From contig CAZBRS010000062.1 in NCBI GenBank assembly GCA_964494475.1, forward strand, positions 1 to 33,741: DNA of 33,741 nt, in the 5' to 3' direction. The notes under the pieces are model-generated. The model did no database searches, had not been told where the DNA came from, and saw only the letters and a list, made by a program, of their open reading frames with translations. The translations under genes were made by a program, and so were the position numbers. Positions 1-18,463 of the stretch are shown here, in pieces. How positions within the stretch are numbered: position 1 is the first letter of the stretch; every line of letters begins with the position of its first letter. Origin of the DNA: CAZBRS01 sp964494475. Lineage in GTDB: Bacteria; Myxococcota_A; UBA9042; CAZBRS01.

Positions 1-2
1 CG

Positions 3-3000
3 AGCGGAGGCGACGAGACCTCCGCCGATTCCAGCTCCGAGACCGACGCCCCCGACGTCGTGAGCGCGGCCACCCTCGAGGTCGACGCGCCCCTCGACGG
101 GGCGGTGGTCCTGCCCGGCGCGGTCGTCTCGTTCGAACTTCACACCACGTGCCTCGGCTGCACGGTCCGCGCGTCGAGCAGCCTCGGGGGTACGTTGTTC
201 GAGCTGCGGCCCTCGTCGTCGGGGCAGGTGCTCCGCGACGTGACCGGGCTGCAGGCTGGCGCCCACGTGCTCTCGCTCGAGCTGCTCCATCCCGACGGGC
301 GCGTGCTGCGCGCCGTCACGCAGGGGCTGCGCGTCGACCTCGTGCCGACCGCGCCGGCCGTGCACCTCGAGCCGGCGGCGCCCACGACCGACGTCACGCT
401 CACGGTCGTCTTCGACACCTACGCCACCGACCCCGACGGAGACCCCGTCTCGTACACCTATCGTTGGGCCCGCGACGGCGTACTCGCCCTCGAGAACACG
501 TCCAAGACCCTGAGCGCCTCGTTGACGGCGCGGGGCGAGACGTGGAGCGTGGCGGCCGTCCCGCGCGACCCGTGGGGCGAGGGTCCGGCGGCCACGGCCG
601 AGGTCGTCGTCGTCGATTCGGCCCCGGCGGTCACGACCGTCGTGGTGCTCCCGAGCGTGGGCACGGCCGCCACCCAGTTCAGCTGCGCCTGGTACGGGTG
701 GAGCGACCCCGACCTCGGCGACCCCGAGCAGCCGCGCTACGTCTTCCTGAAGAACGGCGTCGAGCTCGGCCCGGCCGGCTCGAGCCCGCTCTTCCCCGGC
801 GGCCACGTGCGCGGCGATCAGCTCGCGTGCCGGGTCCACCCGTTCGACGGTGAGCTCGAGGGCGCGCCGGTCCAGAGCCAGCCCGTGGTCATCGCCGACG
901 CCGAGCCCACGGTGGGCTCGGTCACGCTCTCACCGCTGGCTGGCGACGTCACCGCGACCTACACCTGCACGGCCGACGGCGCGGCCGACCCCGACGGCGA
1001 CGAGGTCAGCCTGGGCGTCCGCTGGCGCGCCGACGGCACGCTGCTGCCGGGCGAGACCTCCACCAGCGTGGCGGGCAGCCTCTTCCAGCGCGGGCAGCGC
1101 CTGCGCTGCGAGGTCGTGCCCTCCGACGGGCTGCTCGACGGCCTGCCGGTGGCCTCGAACGAGGTCGTGCTCGCCGACGCGCCTCCGGTGCTCCCGGCCG
1201 CCATGCTCTCGCCCGCCGAGGCCACGGAGGGCACCGTGCTCGCCTGCACCCCCGGCGCGGCCACCGACCCCGACGACGACGAGGTGGTCTTCCGCTTCGA
1301 CTGGCGGGTCGACGGCGTCCCGGTCGACGGGGAGCACGGGCCCACGCTCGGCGGCGCCCGCTTCGACAAGGGCCAGGGCGTCGAGTGCGCGGTCACGCCC
1401 GAGGCCAACGGCCTGACGGGCGCCGTCGTGGTCGCCAAGCCCACGGTCACGGTGGTCAACACGCCGCCCACGCTCGCGGGGGCCTCGCTCTCTCCGCAAG
1501 AAGGGGGTCGCCAGACCGAGTTCACCTGCGTCCGAGGCGTCTTCGTCGACCCCGATCCCCTCGACGATCCGCAGGTCTGGGCCACGATCTTCGACCCGCA
1601 GGACAGCGCCGAGCCCGGGTTCACGATCGACTGGTTCCTGAACGGGCAGAAGCAGGCGGGGGAGCACGCCCTGACCTTCCGGCCCAAGAACGGCGCTCCC
1701 GGCCAGCAGGTGAGGTGCCGCATCGGCGCCAGCGACGGGCAGGCCGAGGCCGTGCCCGTCGACGCGGCCGCCGTCACGCTGGTCAACCACGCGCCGGGCG
1801 TGGCCGACGTGACCCTCGCGCCGCCCGAGCCCCGCGAGGGCGACGTGCTGCTCTGCTCGGCCAACCAGGGGGTCGACCCCGACGGCGACGCGGTGGCGTT
1901 GCAGATCGAGTGGCTCGTGAACGGCGAGGGCCTGGCCGACGAGGCGCAGGCCCAGCTCGACGGCCGGTCGTTCGACGAGGGCGACGCCGTCCTGTGCCGC
2001 GTCACGCCCGTCGACATGTACGGGCTGGCCGGCAGCGCGGTCTCTTCGGCGGCCGTCACCGTGTGGAACTCGGCGCCCTCGGTGGGGCCCGTCACGCTCA
2101 CCCCCGACCCCGCCGGGCCGGGCGCCACGCTCACGTGCGCGGCCGCGGGGCTGGCCGATCCCGACCCCGCCGACACGGCCCTCGCCCTCTACGCGTGGGC
2201 GCGCAACGGCGTGCTCCTCCAGGGCCAGGGCGCGTCCACCTACGCGGTCGGGGCCGCCGCCGACGGCGAGACCGTGAGCTGCAGCGTCACGCCCTTCGAC
2301 GGGACCATCGAGGGGAGCGAGGTCGCCAGCAACACCGTGACGCTGCGCAACCAGCCGCCCGCCCTCGAGGCGGTGCACCTCGAGCCCGCGACGCTGACCA
2401 CCGACACGCCGGCCGTCTGCGTGGCCGAGGGGGCCGTCGACCCCGAGGGCGCCTCCGTCACCATCGCCTGGGCCTGGTACGTGAACAGCGCGCTGCAGGC
2501 CGACGTCACCGCGGACACCCTCGACGACGATCGCTTCGTGCGCGGCGACACGGTGTTCTGCCTGGCCACGCCGTCCGACGGCACCCAGGCCGGCTCGACG
2601 CGCTCGTCGGGCCCCGTGATCGTCGCGAACTCGCCGCCCGGCGCCTTTGGCGTGACGATCGTCCCCGACGAGCCCGGTTCGAGCGACGCCGAGCTGCAGT
2701 GCGTGCGCACGTCCGAGCCCTTCGACGCCGACGGCGACGGGTTGACCTACGCCACGGCCTGGACCCTCGACGACGGCACGGAGCTCGGCGCCGGCGCGGC
2801 CCTGCCGACCAGCGGCCTGACGCGCTGCGACCTGCTCCGCTGCACGACGACGGCCGACGATGGCTTCGGAGGCCTGTCCTCGGCCGTGTCGGAGCCCGCG
2901 GTGTTCGACGGCTCGTTCGGCGCCCACTTCGACGGTGTCAGCTCGCGCGTGACCGTCGCCGCCACGGGCGCGCTCTACAGCACGGGCGCGCTCACGGTAG

Positions 3001-4379
3001 AGGCCTGGGTCCGGCCCGCGCAGGCCGGCGTACCGGCCTCGGTGGCGGCGCGCGGCCTCGCCGGAGGGTCGCGGTACGACGTGGGGCTCACCGCGACGGG
3101 GGCCGCACGCTTCGGCCTGACCACCGGGGGGCCAGGGGCCGGTGCGATCGAGCTGGTCTCGGCGTCGGCGCTCGCGCCGGGCGAGTGGGGGCACGTGGCC
3201 GCCCAGTGGGACGGCGCCTCGGCCCGCCTCTACGTGCAGGGCGCGCTCCAGGCCGGCGCGCCCCTCGGCGGGTTCCTGGCGCCGGACGGCGACCTGGTGG
3301 TGGGGGCCGCGCCCTTCGCGGGCGACCTCGACGACCTGCGCCTCTCGTCGGTCGCGCGCTACGATCTCAGCTTCGCGCCCCCGTCGCTCCCGGCCTCCGA
3401 CGCCAATACGCTGCTGCTCTTCGCGTTCGAGCGCGTCGAGCAGCAGGGCGTGGTCGACTCCGGCCCCAACGGCCTCACCGGCCAGCCCACGGCGCTCACC
3501 GACGCCGCCGGCGCGTGCTTCCCGAGCGGTCAGCCCGATCGCCCCCCCACCGCCCCCGGCGTGGCCCTCACGCCCGCTGCGCCCACGGTCGACGACGACC
3601 TGGAGTGCGAGGTGGCGGTCCCCTCCGCCGACCCCGAGGGCGGCCTCGTCACCTACACCCCCCTCTGGTACCTCGACGGGCTGCTGCTGGCCGACCTGAC
3701 GGGGCAGTGGACGCTACCGGCCGCGCGCACCGACTTCTGCGACCGCGTCACCTGCCGCGTGGTGCCCTCCGACGGCGCGTTGGCCGGCCCCTGGGGCGAG
3801 GCCGCCGTGCAGGTCGAGGCGCCCGTCGTGAACGAGGTGCTCAAGTACCACCATTGGCCCGATCCGCCGCCCGCCCAAGTCGACCAGAAGTGGATCCCGT
3901 GGGACGGCGCCTTCGTCTACGGCCAGACGTTTGCTTTCGCCGAGCCCGTGACGGTGCTCGGTGTGCGCTACTTCCAGCGGGGCACCTACAACACGGGCAG
4001 CGGACGCATGCGCAAACGCTTCGACCACGGGCCGCCCTACGACTTCGACGAGAGGAAGTTCGGCACGTTGGTGCCGGGGTCGTCGACCGAGAGCGCCTTC
4101 ACGACCTCGGTGGTACCGGGATGGAACACCTACGTGTACCCGACGCCCCTGGTTCTCGACGAGCCGGTCGTCGTCATGTGGACGTTCGTGACTTCGGGAG
4201 GCTCCGCCGCCGAGCGCAGGGTCTATTTCGACGACGATCCCGCGGCGAACCCCGACACCGTGAACTGGATCTTCAGTTCGTCCTACATCGAGACGGCCGC
4301 CGAACACAACTCCACCGTCATCGGCAACTTCCTGATCGAGCTGATCATCGAAGGCGACCAGAGCGGTGTCTGCCCCTGA
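3..4379 (+). CDS. Large Ig-like/LamG mosaic exoprotein, 5' end missing
   Basis: The frame is open to the left edge of the window. The residues before the first possible start (GTG at 60) are a Ser/Asp/Glu-rich linker like those that follow lipoprotein signal peptides, so the true start is probably upstream and this entry is partial. From about 350 to 2900 lie nine tandem Ig/PKD-like repeats of roughly 95 residues. Each opens with a P-x-V-x-x-V-x-L-x-P strand, continues with DPDGD and W-x-x-DG, and closes with a Cys in CxVxPxDG; many have a pair of Cys that could form a disulfide. About 2920-3500 encodes a LamG/concanavalin-like jelly-roll (LTVEAWVRP, GEWGHVAAQWDG, GDLDDLRLS). A tenth Ig-like repeat (about 3540-3820) and a C-terminal domain of about 180 residues that I do not recognise follow. 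Probably a secreted or surface adhesion or carbohydrate-binding protein; no catalytic motif was seen. Its stop is 4 bp from the convergent tag gene. Confidence 0.85.
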   Translation, partial: SGGDETSADSSSETDAPDVVSAATLEVDAPLDGAVVLPGAVVSFELHTTCLGCTVRASSSLGGTLFELRPSSSGQVLRDVTGLQAGAHVLSLELLHPDGRVLRAVTQGLRVDLVPTAPAVHLEPAAPTTDVTLTVVFDTYATDPDGDPVSYTYRWARDGVLALENTSKTLSASLTARGETWSVAAVPRDPWGEGPAATAEVVVVDSAPAVTTVVVLPSVGTAATQFSCAWYGWSDPDLGDPEQPRYVFLKNGVELGPAGSSPLFPGGHVRGDQLACRVHPFDGELEGAPVQSQPVVIADAEPTVGSVTLSPLAGDVTATYTCTADGAADPDGDEVSLGVRWRADGTLLPGETSTSVAGSLFQRGQRLRCEVVPSDGLLDGLPVASNEVVLADAPPVLPAAMLSPAEATEGTVLACTPGAATDPDDDEVVFRFDWRVDGVPVDGEHGPTLGGARFDKGQGVECAVTPEANGLTGAVVVAKPTVTVVNTPPTLAGASLSPQEGGRQTEFTCVRGVFVDPDPLDDPQVWATIFDPQDSAEPGFTIDWFLNGQKQAGEHALTFRPKNGAPGQQVRCRIGASDGQAEAVPVDAAAVTLVNHAPGVADVTLAPPEPREGDVLLCSANQGVDPDGDAVALQIEWLVNGEGLADEAQAQLDGRSFDEGDAVLCRVTPVDMYGLAGSAVSSAAVTVWNSAPSVGPVTLTPDPAGPGATLTCAAAGLADPDPADTALALYAWARNGVLLQGQGASTYAVGAAADGETVSCSVTPFDGTIEGSEVASNTVTLRNQPPALEAVHLEPATLTTDTPAVCVAEGAVDPEGASVTIAWAWYVNSALQADVTADTLDDDRFVRGDTVFCLATPSDGTQAGSTRSSGPVIVANSPPGAFGVTIVPDEPGSSDAELQCVRTSEPFDADGDGLTYATAWTLDDGTELGAGAALPTSGLTRCDLLRCTTTADDGFGGLSSAVSEPAVFDGSFGAHFDGVSSRVTVAATGALYSTGALTVEAWVRPAQAGVPASVAARGLAGGSRYDVGLTATGAARFGLTTGGPGAGAIELVSASALAPGEWGHVAAQWDGASARLYVQGALQAGAPLGGFLAPDGDLVVGAAPFAGDLDDLRLSSVARYDLSFAPPSLPASDANTLLLFAFERVEQQGVVDSGPNGLTGQPTALTDAAGACFPSGQPDRPPTAPGVALTPAAPTVDDDLECEVAVPSADPEGGLVTYTPLWYLDGLLLADLTGQWTLPAARTDFCDRVTCRVVPSDGALAGPWGEAAVQVEAPVVNEVLKYHHWPDPPPAQVDQKWIPWDGAFVYGQTFAFAEPVTVLGVRYFQRGTYNTGSGRMRKRFDHGPPYDFDERKFGTLVPGSSTESAFTTSVVPGWNTYVYPTPLVLDEPVVVMWTFVTSGGSAAERRVYFDDDPAANPDTVNWIFSSSYIETAAEHNSTVIGNFLIELIIEGDQSGVCP

Positions 4380-4383
4380 GGGT

Positions 4384-4977
4384 TCACGGCCGGGCGAAGG
4401 ATCGGCGCGCGGCCTCGCAGGCCTCGTGCGCGCGGCACTCCAGCAGGTGATCGTTCACGATCCCCACGGCCTGCATGCACGCATAGAGCCCGGTGGGCCC
4501 GGCGAACTTCCAGCCCCGCCTCTTCAACTCCTTCGACAGCGCGTGGCTCTCGACCGACGTGGTCGGCAGATCGGCGCGCTCGCGGGGAGCGGGGCGCGGC
4601 TCCGGCGGCTCGAAACTCCAGAGGAAGGTCGCCAGCGAGCCGGCCTCGGCCTGCAGGTCGAGGCAGCGGGCGGCGTTGTGGATGGCGGCCTCGATCTTGG
4701 CGCGGTTGCGGACGATCGAGGCGTCGGTGAGCAGGCGCTCCACGTCGGCCGACGTCATCGTCGCCACCCGCGCCGGGTCGAAGTCGTGGAACGCGCGCCG
4801 GAAGGCCTCGCGCTTTCGAAGCACGATGAGCCACGAGAGCCCCGCCTGGAACGCCTCGAGGCACAGGTGCTCGAACAGCTGCCGGTCGTCGGCCACCGGG
4901 CGTCCCCACTCCGCGTCGTGGTAGGCGCGGTAGAGCGGGTCCTGCCCCGGCCACCAGCAGTCAGAGCCTGTGAACAT
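4384..4977 (-). CDS. tag: DNA-3-methyladenine glycosylase I
   Basis: Base-excision repair enzyme that removes 3-methyladenine from alkylated DNA. The 197-residue product has the family's full length and landmarks: the N-terminal CWWPGQDPLYRAYHDAEWG block with Cys7 and His20, the LEAFQAGLSW block with the likely catalytic Glu41 and Trp49, IVRNRAKI, LSKELKRRGWKFAGPTGLYACMQA split across the fold, and VNDHLLEC with His177 and Cys181. The two Cys and two His match the zinc site known in E. coli Tag. I chose the ATG at 4977; a GTG two codons upstream (4983) is in frame. Both starts lie inside a perfect 32-bp palindrome, and no clear Shine-Dalgarno sequence precedes either. The gene stands alone on the minus strand, converging with the Ig/LamG gene. 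The palindrome may couple expression to a DNA-binding protein or an mRNA hairpin; that is inference. Confidence 0.95.
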   Translation of the reverse strand: MFTGSDCWWPGQDPLYRAYHDAEWGRPVADDRQLFEHLCLEAFQAGLSWLIVLRKREAFRRAFHDFDPARVATMTSADVERLLTDASIVRNRAKIEAAIHNAARCLDLQAEAGSLATFLWSFEPPEPRPAPRERADLPTTSVESHALSKELKRRGWKFAGPTGLYACMQAVGIVNDHLLECRAHEACEAARRSFARP

Positions 4978-4992
4978 GTTCACAGGCTCTGA
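4961..4992. repeat. 32-bp perfect palindrome over the tag start codon
   Basis: The 16-base half TCAGAGCCTGTGAACA is followed directly by its exact reverse complement, with no loop. The core is GAACATGTTC, and the ATG at its centre is the preferred tag start on the minus strand. It could be an operator for a dimeric regulator or a hairpin hiding the tag start. It is not a standard SOS box, because the GAAC and GTTC arms are 2 bp apart rather than 4. Confidence 0.8.
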
Positions 4993-4993
4993 T

Positions 4994-5016
4994 GCGGGCG
5001 GCTATCGGACGCCCGC
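4994..5016. repeat. Inverted repeat, 7-bp stem
   Basis: GCGGGCG at 4994-5000 pairs with CGCCCGC at 5010-5016 across a 9-base loop. It begins one base after the tag palindrome ends. No T-run follows on either strand, so it is not a classical intrinsic terminator. Confidence 0.5.
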
Positions 5017-5019
5017 CCG

Positions 5020-5042
5020 GCGTGGGCTCCGGGCGCCCACGC
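5020..5042. repeat. Inverted repeat, 8-bp stem
   Basis: GCGTGGGC at 5020-5027 pairs with GCCCACGC at 5035-5042 around a 7-base loop. It is a strong GC hairpin in the short space between the transglycosylase stop and the tag start, where a minus-strand transcript would have to end or pass through. No U-tract follows it. Confidence 0.5.
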
Positions 5043-5055
5043 CGACAACAACAAC

Positions 5056-5091
5056 CTGAGAGCCGGTGGGTTTTTCATGAGCAGCTCTCAG
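5056..5091. terminator. Possible weak terminator: inverted repeat over the transglycosylase stop codon
   Basis: CTGAGAGC at 5056-5063 pairs with GCTCTCAG at 5084-5091, with a 20-base loop. The right arm contains the stop codon of the minus-strand transglycosylase gene (5088-5090). On the minus strand a GTTGTTGTTGTC tract follows the hairpin, which is only a loose approximation of a U-tract. A role in ending that transcript is plausible but weakly supported. Confidence 0.35.
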
Positions 5092-5666
5092 TCATGGGTG
5101 ACGACCGTCCGGGTCCGGCCTTCGGACTCCCAGGCTCTCGTGCCGCTGCCCATGGCCGCGCAGCCGCCCTTCTCGTAGAGGTCGGTGAAGAGGAGCACGC
5201 GCCGCACGTAGTCGAGGTTCGCCGGGGGGGCCCCGGCCTTCTTCCAGCGCTTCGCGTTGGCGAGCCCGGCGTTGTACGCGGCCAGGCCGTACTGTACGTC
5301 GCCCCCGACCCGCGCGGTGTAGTCGGCGAGCACGCGGGCGCCGCACGCCACGTTGACCTCGGCGTCGTACAGGTCGTCGCAGCCGAAGTGGTCGCCCGTG
5401 CCGGGCATGATCTGCATGAGACCGACGGCCCCGGCGTGCGACTCGGCGTCCTCGCGGTAGCCGCTCTCGACCCGCATCACGCCCATGATCAACGCCACCG
5501 GCAAACCCGTGGCGTCAGCGGCGTCCTCGGCGTAGCCCACGTAGCGGTCGCAGGCCTCCTGCTGGGGTTCGCGTTCGTCCTGCCAGTCGGCGTCGCGGTA
5601 GCCGGGATCGGGGCGGCACCCCAGCGCCGCGACGACCAGCGCCAGGCCCAGGGACCATCGGGTCAT
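5088..5666 (-). CDS. Lytic transglycosylase lipoprotein (SLT domain, GH23-like)
   Basis: Cleaves the glycan strands of peptidoglycan non-hydrolytically, probably anchored in the periplasmic face of a membrane. The frame is open further upstream, but the ATG at 5666 is the sensible start. It is preceded by a GGGGGGGAG Shine-Dalgarno-like run and begins a short lipoprotein signal (MTRWSLGLALVVAALGC, Cys17 lipidated; the lipobox ALGC is slightly off consensus). The 192-residue product then carries the SLT signature in order: VESGY with likely catalytic Glu67, HAGAVGLMQIMPGTG, YGLAAYNAGLANAKRW and YVRRVL. It is a minimal member, little more than the catalytic domain, with extra Cys residues (CDRY, FGCDD, VACG, GGCA) that could pair in the periplasm. 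It is divergent from the Ser/Thr kinase gene, with a 136-bp shared control region. Confidence 0.9.
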   Translation of the reverse strand: MTRWSLGLALVVAALGCRPDPGYRDADWQDEREPQQEACDRYVGYAEDAADATGLPVALIMGVMRVESGYREDAESHAGAVGLMQIMPGTGDHFGCDDLYDAEVNVACGARVLADYTARVGGDVQYGLAAYNAGLANAKRWKKAGAPPANLDYVRRVLLFTDLYEKGGCAAMGSGTRAWESEGRTRTVVTHD

Positions 5667-5694
5667 GTGGGCAGACTCCCCCCCCGTTTCGACA

Positions 5695-5722
5695 ACCGTA
5701 GCCCAACGGTCGCCCTCGTCAA
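5695..5722 (-). promoter_or_regulatory. Candidate sigma70 promoter for the transglycosylase gene
   Basis: On the minus strand TTGACG (5722-5717) and TACGGT (5700-5695) are 16 bp apart, about 30 bp upstream of the ATG at 5666. The -35 is good (5/6) and the -10 is weak. Confidence 0.4.
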
Positions 5723-5730
5723 GTTGACGA
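5716..5730. promoter_or_regulatory. Palindrome TCGTCAAGTTGACGA between divergent genes
   Basis: A 15-bp perfect palindrome with a single central base lies between the transglycosylase and kinase genes. One arm is the -35 of the candidate minus-strand promoter, and it sits just upstream of the kinase promoter. It would be well placed as an operator acting on both genes; this is inferred from position only. Confidence 0.35.
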
Positions 5731-5741
5731 CGAGACGCGAG

Positions 5742-5769
5742 TTGACCGGCTCGGAAGAACGGGTATTCT
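5742..5769 (+). promoter_or_regulatory. Candidate sigma70 promoter for the kinase gene
   Basis: TTGACC (5742-5747) and TATTCT (5764-5769) are separated by 16 bp and lie about 33 bp before the kinase ATG at 5803. Confidence 0.5.
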
Positions 5770-5802
5770 TGCAAGTCAGCATGGGGATGGGAACCGCCCT
5801 CG

Positions 5803-7506
<1,704 letters not shown>

Positions 7507-7552
7507 TATACTGGCCGCGATAACCCGGTTCATCTCAGAGGTTGGAGCCCCC

Positions 7553-8836
7553 ATGCGTGGTGTGCGACCGGTGCTCGTCGCGTTCCTCTGGGTCAGCGTT
7601 CTCCCCCTCTCCGTGCAGGGCGCCGAGCCGACCGGGGCCTCCGCCGACGCCCTCTATGCCGAGGCGACGCGCGACCTGAACGAAGGGCGCTTCCCGGCCG
7701 CGCTCGAGAAGTTCCGCCAGGGGCTGGCCATGGCGGGTGCCGACCACCAGCACCGGTGGCGCTCGCTGCTCGGCGTGGGCCTCGCGACCGAGAAGATGGG
7801 GCAGATCGAGCTCGCCATCGAGGCCTACCGGGCCTTCCTGTCCTCGTACTCCATGCGCCCGGCGGCGCGCGGGTCGGCGTGGGCGAAGCGCGCCAAGGCG
7901 GTCGACGACGTGGTGGGGCAGCTCGAGGCCGAGCTGCTCGAGTCCCGGGGGGCCCTGGTCGTCACCAGCCGGCCCGAGGGCGCGCGCATCGAGGTCGACG
8001 GACGAGCGCTCGGCCTCGAGGGCCAAGCGACCACCCCGTTCACGGCCTTCCTGGCACCGGGCGCGCACGAGGTGCGCCTGCTGTACGGCGAGCACCGTCC
8101 GGCCTCGGCGCGGGTCGCCATCGAGCGTGGGGTTCGCCGCACGGTCGACATGGTGCTCGAACCTCTGGGCAAGACGGGTCGGGTGACGGTGCGCACCGGC
8201 TCGCCGGACGCTCTCGTGTTCGTCGACCGGGCGCGCGTGGGCGAGGGCGTCGAGGTCGTCCGCGAGCTCGACGCGGGGCCCCACACGGTGCGCGTGGCGT
8301 GTCCGGGGCGAGCGGCCGACGAGCGTTCGATCCTGGTCGAGGCCGGGGAGTCCCTGGTCCTCTCGTTCGAGGGGGGCCCCTCCCCGGTGCTCCCCGCGCA
8401 GGCGCCGGTGGCCGAGGCGCCGGTGGCCGAGGCCCCGCTCCGCGCCGACGTCTCGGTCCCCTCCCGCCACGGCGCCCCGCGCCCCCTGTGGGGCTGGCTC
8501 GGCGTGGGCACGGGAGGAGCGCTGCTGGCGACCGGGGCCGTGTTCACCGTGCTCGCCAAGCTGAAGCACGACGACCTCGTCGCCCTCGACCACCAACTGG
8601 GTGACGACCCCGACCTGCTGTCCGATCGGGCCACGTACGACCGCTACAACGACCTGAAGTCCACCGTGTCCCGGAACCAGGTGGTGGCCGGCGTGATGTA
8701 CGGCGTGGGCGGGGCCGCGGTGGTCGGCAGCGCGGTCTACCTGATCCTCTTCGCCGATCACGGCCGCGCCGCGGGCTCGCCCGTGTCGCTGTCGCTCGAC
8801 CCGCGCGGCTCGCTGGCCGCGACCTATCGTTGGTAA
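7553..8836 (+). CDS. TPR and double-PEGA domain membrane protein
   Basis: Function unknown; probably an envelope scaffold. The 427-residue product starts with a Sec signal peptide (about 1-24, ending VQGA). A TPR-like helical region follows at about 30-110 (ALYAEATRDLNEGRFPAALEKFRQGL, LLGVGLATEKMGQIELAIEAYRAFL; both stretches are split by linkers). Then come two PEGA domains at about 135-205 (VVTSRPEGARIEVDG) and 212-275 (VRTGSPDALVFVDR), a Pro/Ala linker with a duplicated APVAE unit, and two hydrophobic segments at about 305-328 and 378-402. PEGA domains are beta-rich modules commonly attached to bacterial kinases and surface proteins, and the preceding gene encodes a PEGA kinase. The ATG at 7553 follows a GGTTGGAG Shine-Dalgarno sequence. 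I do not recognise a specific named family. Confidence 0.85.
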   Translation: MRGVRPVLVAFLWVSVLPLSVQGAEPTGASADALYAEATRDLNEGRFPAALEKFRQGLAMAGADHQHRWRSLLGVGLATEKMGQIELAIEAYRAFLSSYSMRPAARGSAWAKRAKAVDDVVGQLEAELLESRGALVVTSRPEGARIEVDGRALGLEGQATTPFTAFLAPGAHEVRLLYGEHRPASARVAIERGVRRTVDMVLEPLGKTGRVTVRTGSPDALVFVDRARVGEGVEVVRELDAGPHTVRVACPGRAADERSILVEAGESLVLSFEGGPSPVLPAQAPVAEAPVAEAPLRADVSVPSRHGAPRPLWGWLGVGTGGALLATGAVFTVLAKLKHDDLVALDHQLGDDPDLLSDRATYDRYNDLKSTVSRNQVVAGVMYGVGGAAVVGSAVYLILFADHGRAAGSPVSLSLDPRGSLAATYRW

Positions 8837-8862
8837 TCGACGCCCTGACGACGAGGCGCGAC

Positions 8863-17583
<8,721 letters not shown>

Positions 17584-17605
17584 CAAGGTCGGCGTGCGCG
17601 GCGCG

Positions 17606-17634
17606 TTGACATCCTCCGCAGACGACGGTATACA
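17606..17634 (+). promoter_or_regulatory. Strong sigma70-type promoter of the YfgM/BamB operon
   Basis: A perfect TTGACA (17606-17611) and TATACA (17629-17634) are separated by exactly 17 bp. Transcription would start near 17641, giving a leader of about 30 nt that contains AGGGAGG before the GTG at 17673. This is among the best-matching promoters in the window. Confidence 0.75.
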
Positions 17635-17672
17635 GTCGCGTCCAAGCGCGTTTCTGGCATAGGGAGGTCCGC

Positions 17673-18452
17673 GTGGCTCGTTACACCAAGAACAAGCGCC
17701 CCGAGAAGAAGATCGGGGTCGAGCAAGACATCCAGCAGGCCGAGCACATCCAGTCGAGCCTCGAGACGCTCTTCGAGAAGCTCGTCCAGTACAAGTGGCT
17801 GGCGCTCGGAGGTTTGGCCGTGCTCCTGGTGGTCATCGTGGCCATCACGGTCATCGCGCAGCGCGTCGAGTCGAGCGCGGCCACCGTGGGCGCCGACCTC
17901 GACAAGGTGCTGGTGGCGCAGAAGGCCATCGACGGGGCGGCCGACGCCGAGGCCCGCAAGGCCGCCGTCGACAAGGCCCTGGCCGAGGTCGAGCCGTTGC
18001 TCGGCAAGTACGCCGGCGAGCCCGCCGGTCGCACGCTGCTCCTGCTGAAGGCCTCCGCGCTCGTGCAGGGCGCCCGTGCGGCCGAGGCCCTGCCGATCCT
18101 CGAGCAGTTGAAGGCCGACCCCGAGGCCGGCGTGCTGGCCTTGCCCGTGCTGTTCTCGACCGTCCAGGGCCTGAAGGCCAAGGGCGATCTCGAGGGCGGC
18201 GTGAAGGCGCTCGAAGGCGCCGGCGCGATCGACGACGTGCTGGCCAGGCTCGCGCTGGCCAAGCTGCTCGGCGACCTCTACAACCCCTTCATCGGCGACG
18301 CCAAGAGCGCGGTGAAGGACCGTGAGAAGGCGCTGCACCACTACAACGAGGCCCTGGCGCTGCTCAAGGACCGCGCGACCGGCAAGGCGGGCAGCACCGA
18401 GGAGTTCTTCCAGAACGAGTTGAAGAAGCGCATCGCCTTCCTCAAGGGTTAG
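17673..18452 (+). CDS. YfgM-like TPR membrane protein
   Basis: A 259-residue protein with a cytoplasmic N-terminus, one membrane span at about residues 43-64 (WLALGGLAVLLVVIVAITVI) and a helical, Ala/Leu-rich TPR-like periplasmic part (LLLLKASALVQGARAAEALP, LARLALAKLLGDLY, ALHHYNEALALL). This matches the layout of YfgM, an ancillary subunit of the SecYEG translocon in E. coli that works with periplasmic chaperones. The next gene encodes a BamB-like propeller, and yfgM-bamB are adjacent in E. coli as well, which strengthens the call. GTG is the start: it is placed 5 bases after an AGGGAGG Shine-Dalgarno sequence and behind a strong promoter. Similarity is by topology and context, not by a diagnostic motif, so a generic TPR protein remains possible. 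Confidence 0.75.
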   Translation: MARYTKNKRPEKKIGVEQDIQQAEHIQSSLETLFEKLVQYKWLALGGLAVLLVVIVAITVIAQRVESSAATVGADLDKVLVAQKAIDGAADAEARKAAVDKALAEVEPLLGKYAGEPAGRTLLLLKASALVQGARAAEALPILEQLKADPEAGVLALPVLFSTVQGLKAKGDLEGGVKALEGAGAIDDVLARLALAKLLGDLYNPFIGDAKSAVKDREKALHHYNEALALLKDRATGKAGSTEEFFQNELKKRIAFLKG

Positions 18453-18463
18453 GGCTCGCGCGC

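Noticed and set aside
4971..4983. LexA/SOS box at the tag start
   Set aside because: GAAC and GTTC arms are present but 2 bp apart; the standard box has 4 bp between them. The longer 32-bp symmetry describes the site better.
8830..8862. TTG start at 8830 for the giant lipoprotein
   Set aside because: It overlaps the preceding gene, lacks a ribosome site and would put 11 polar residues before the lipoprotein signal; the ATG at 8863 gives a clean signal and lipobox.
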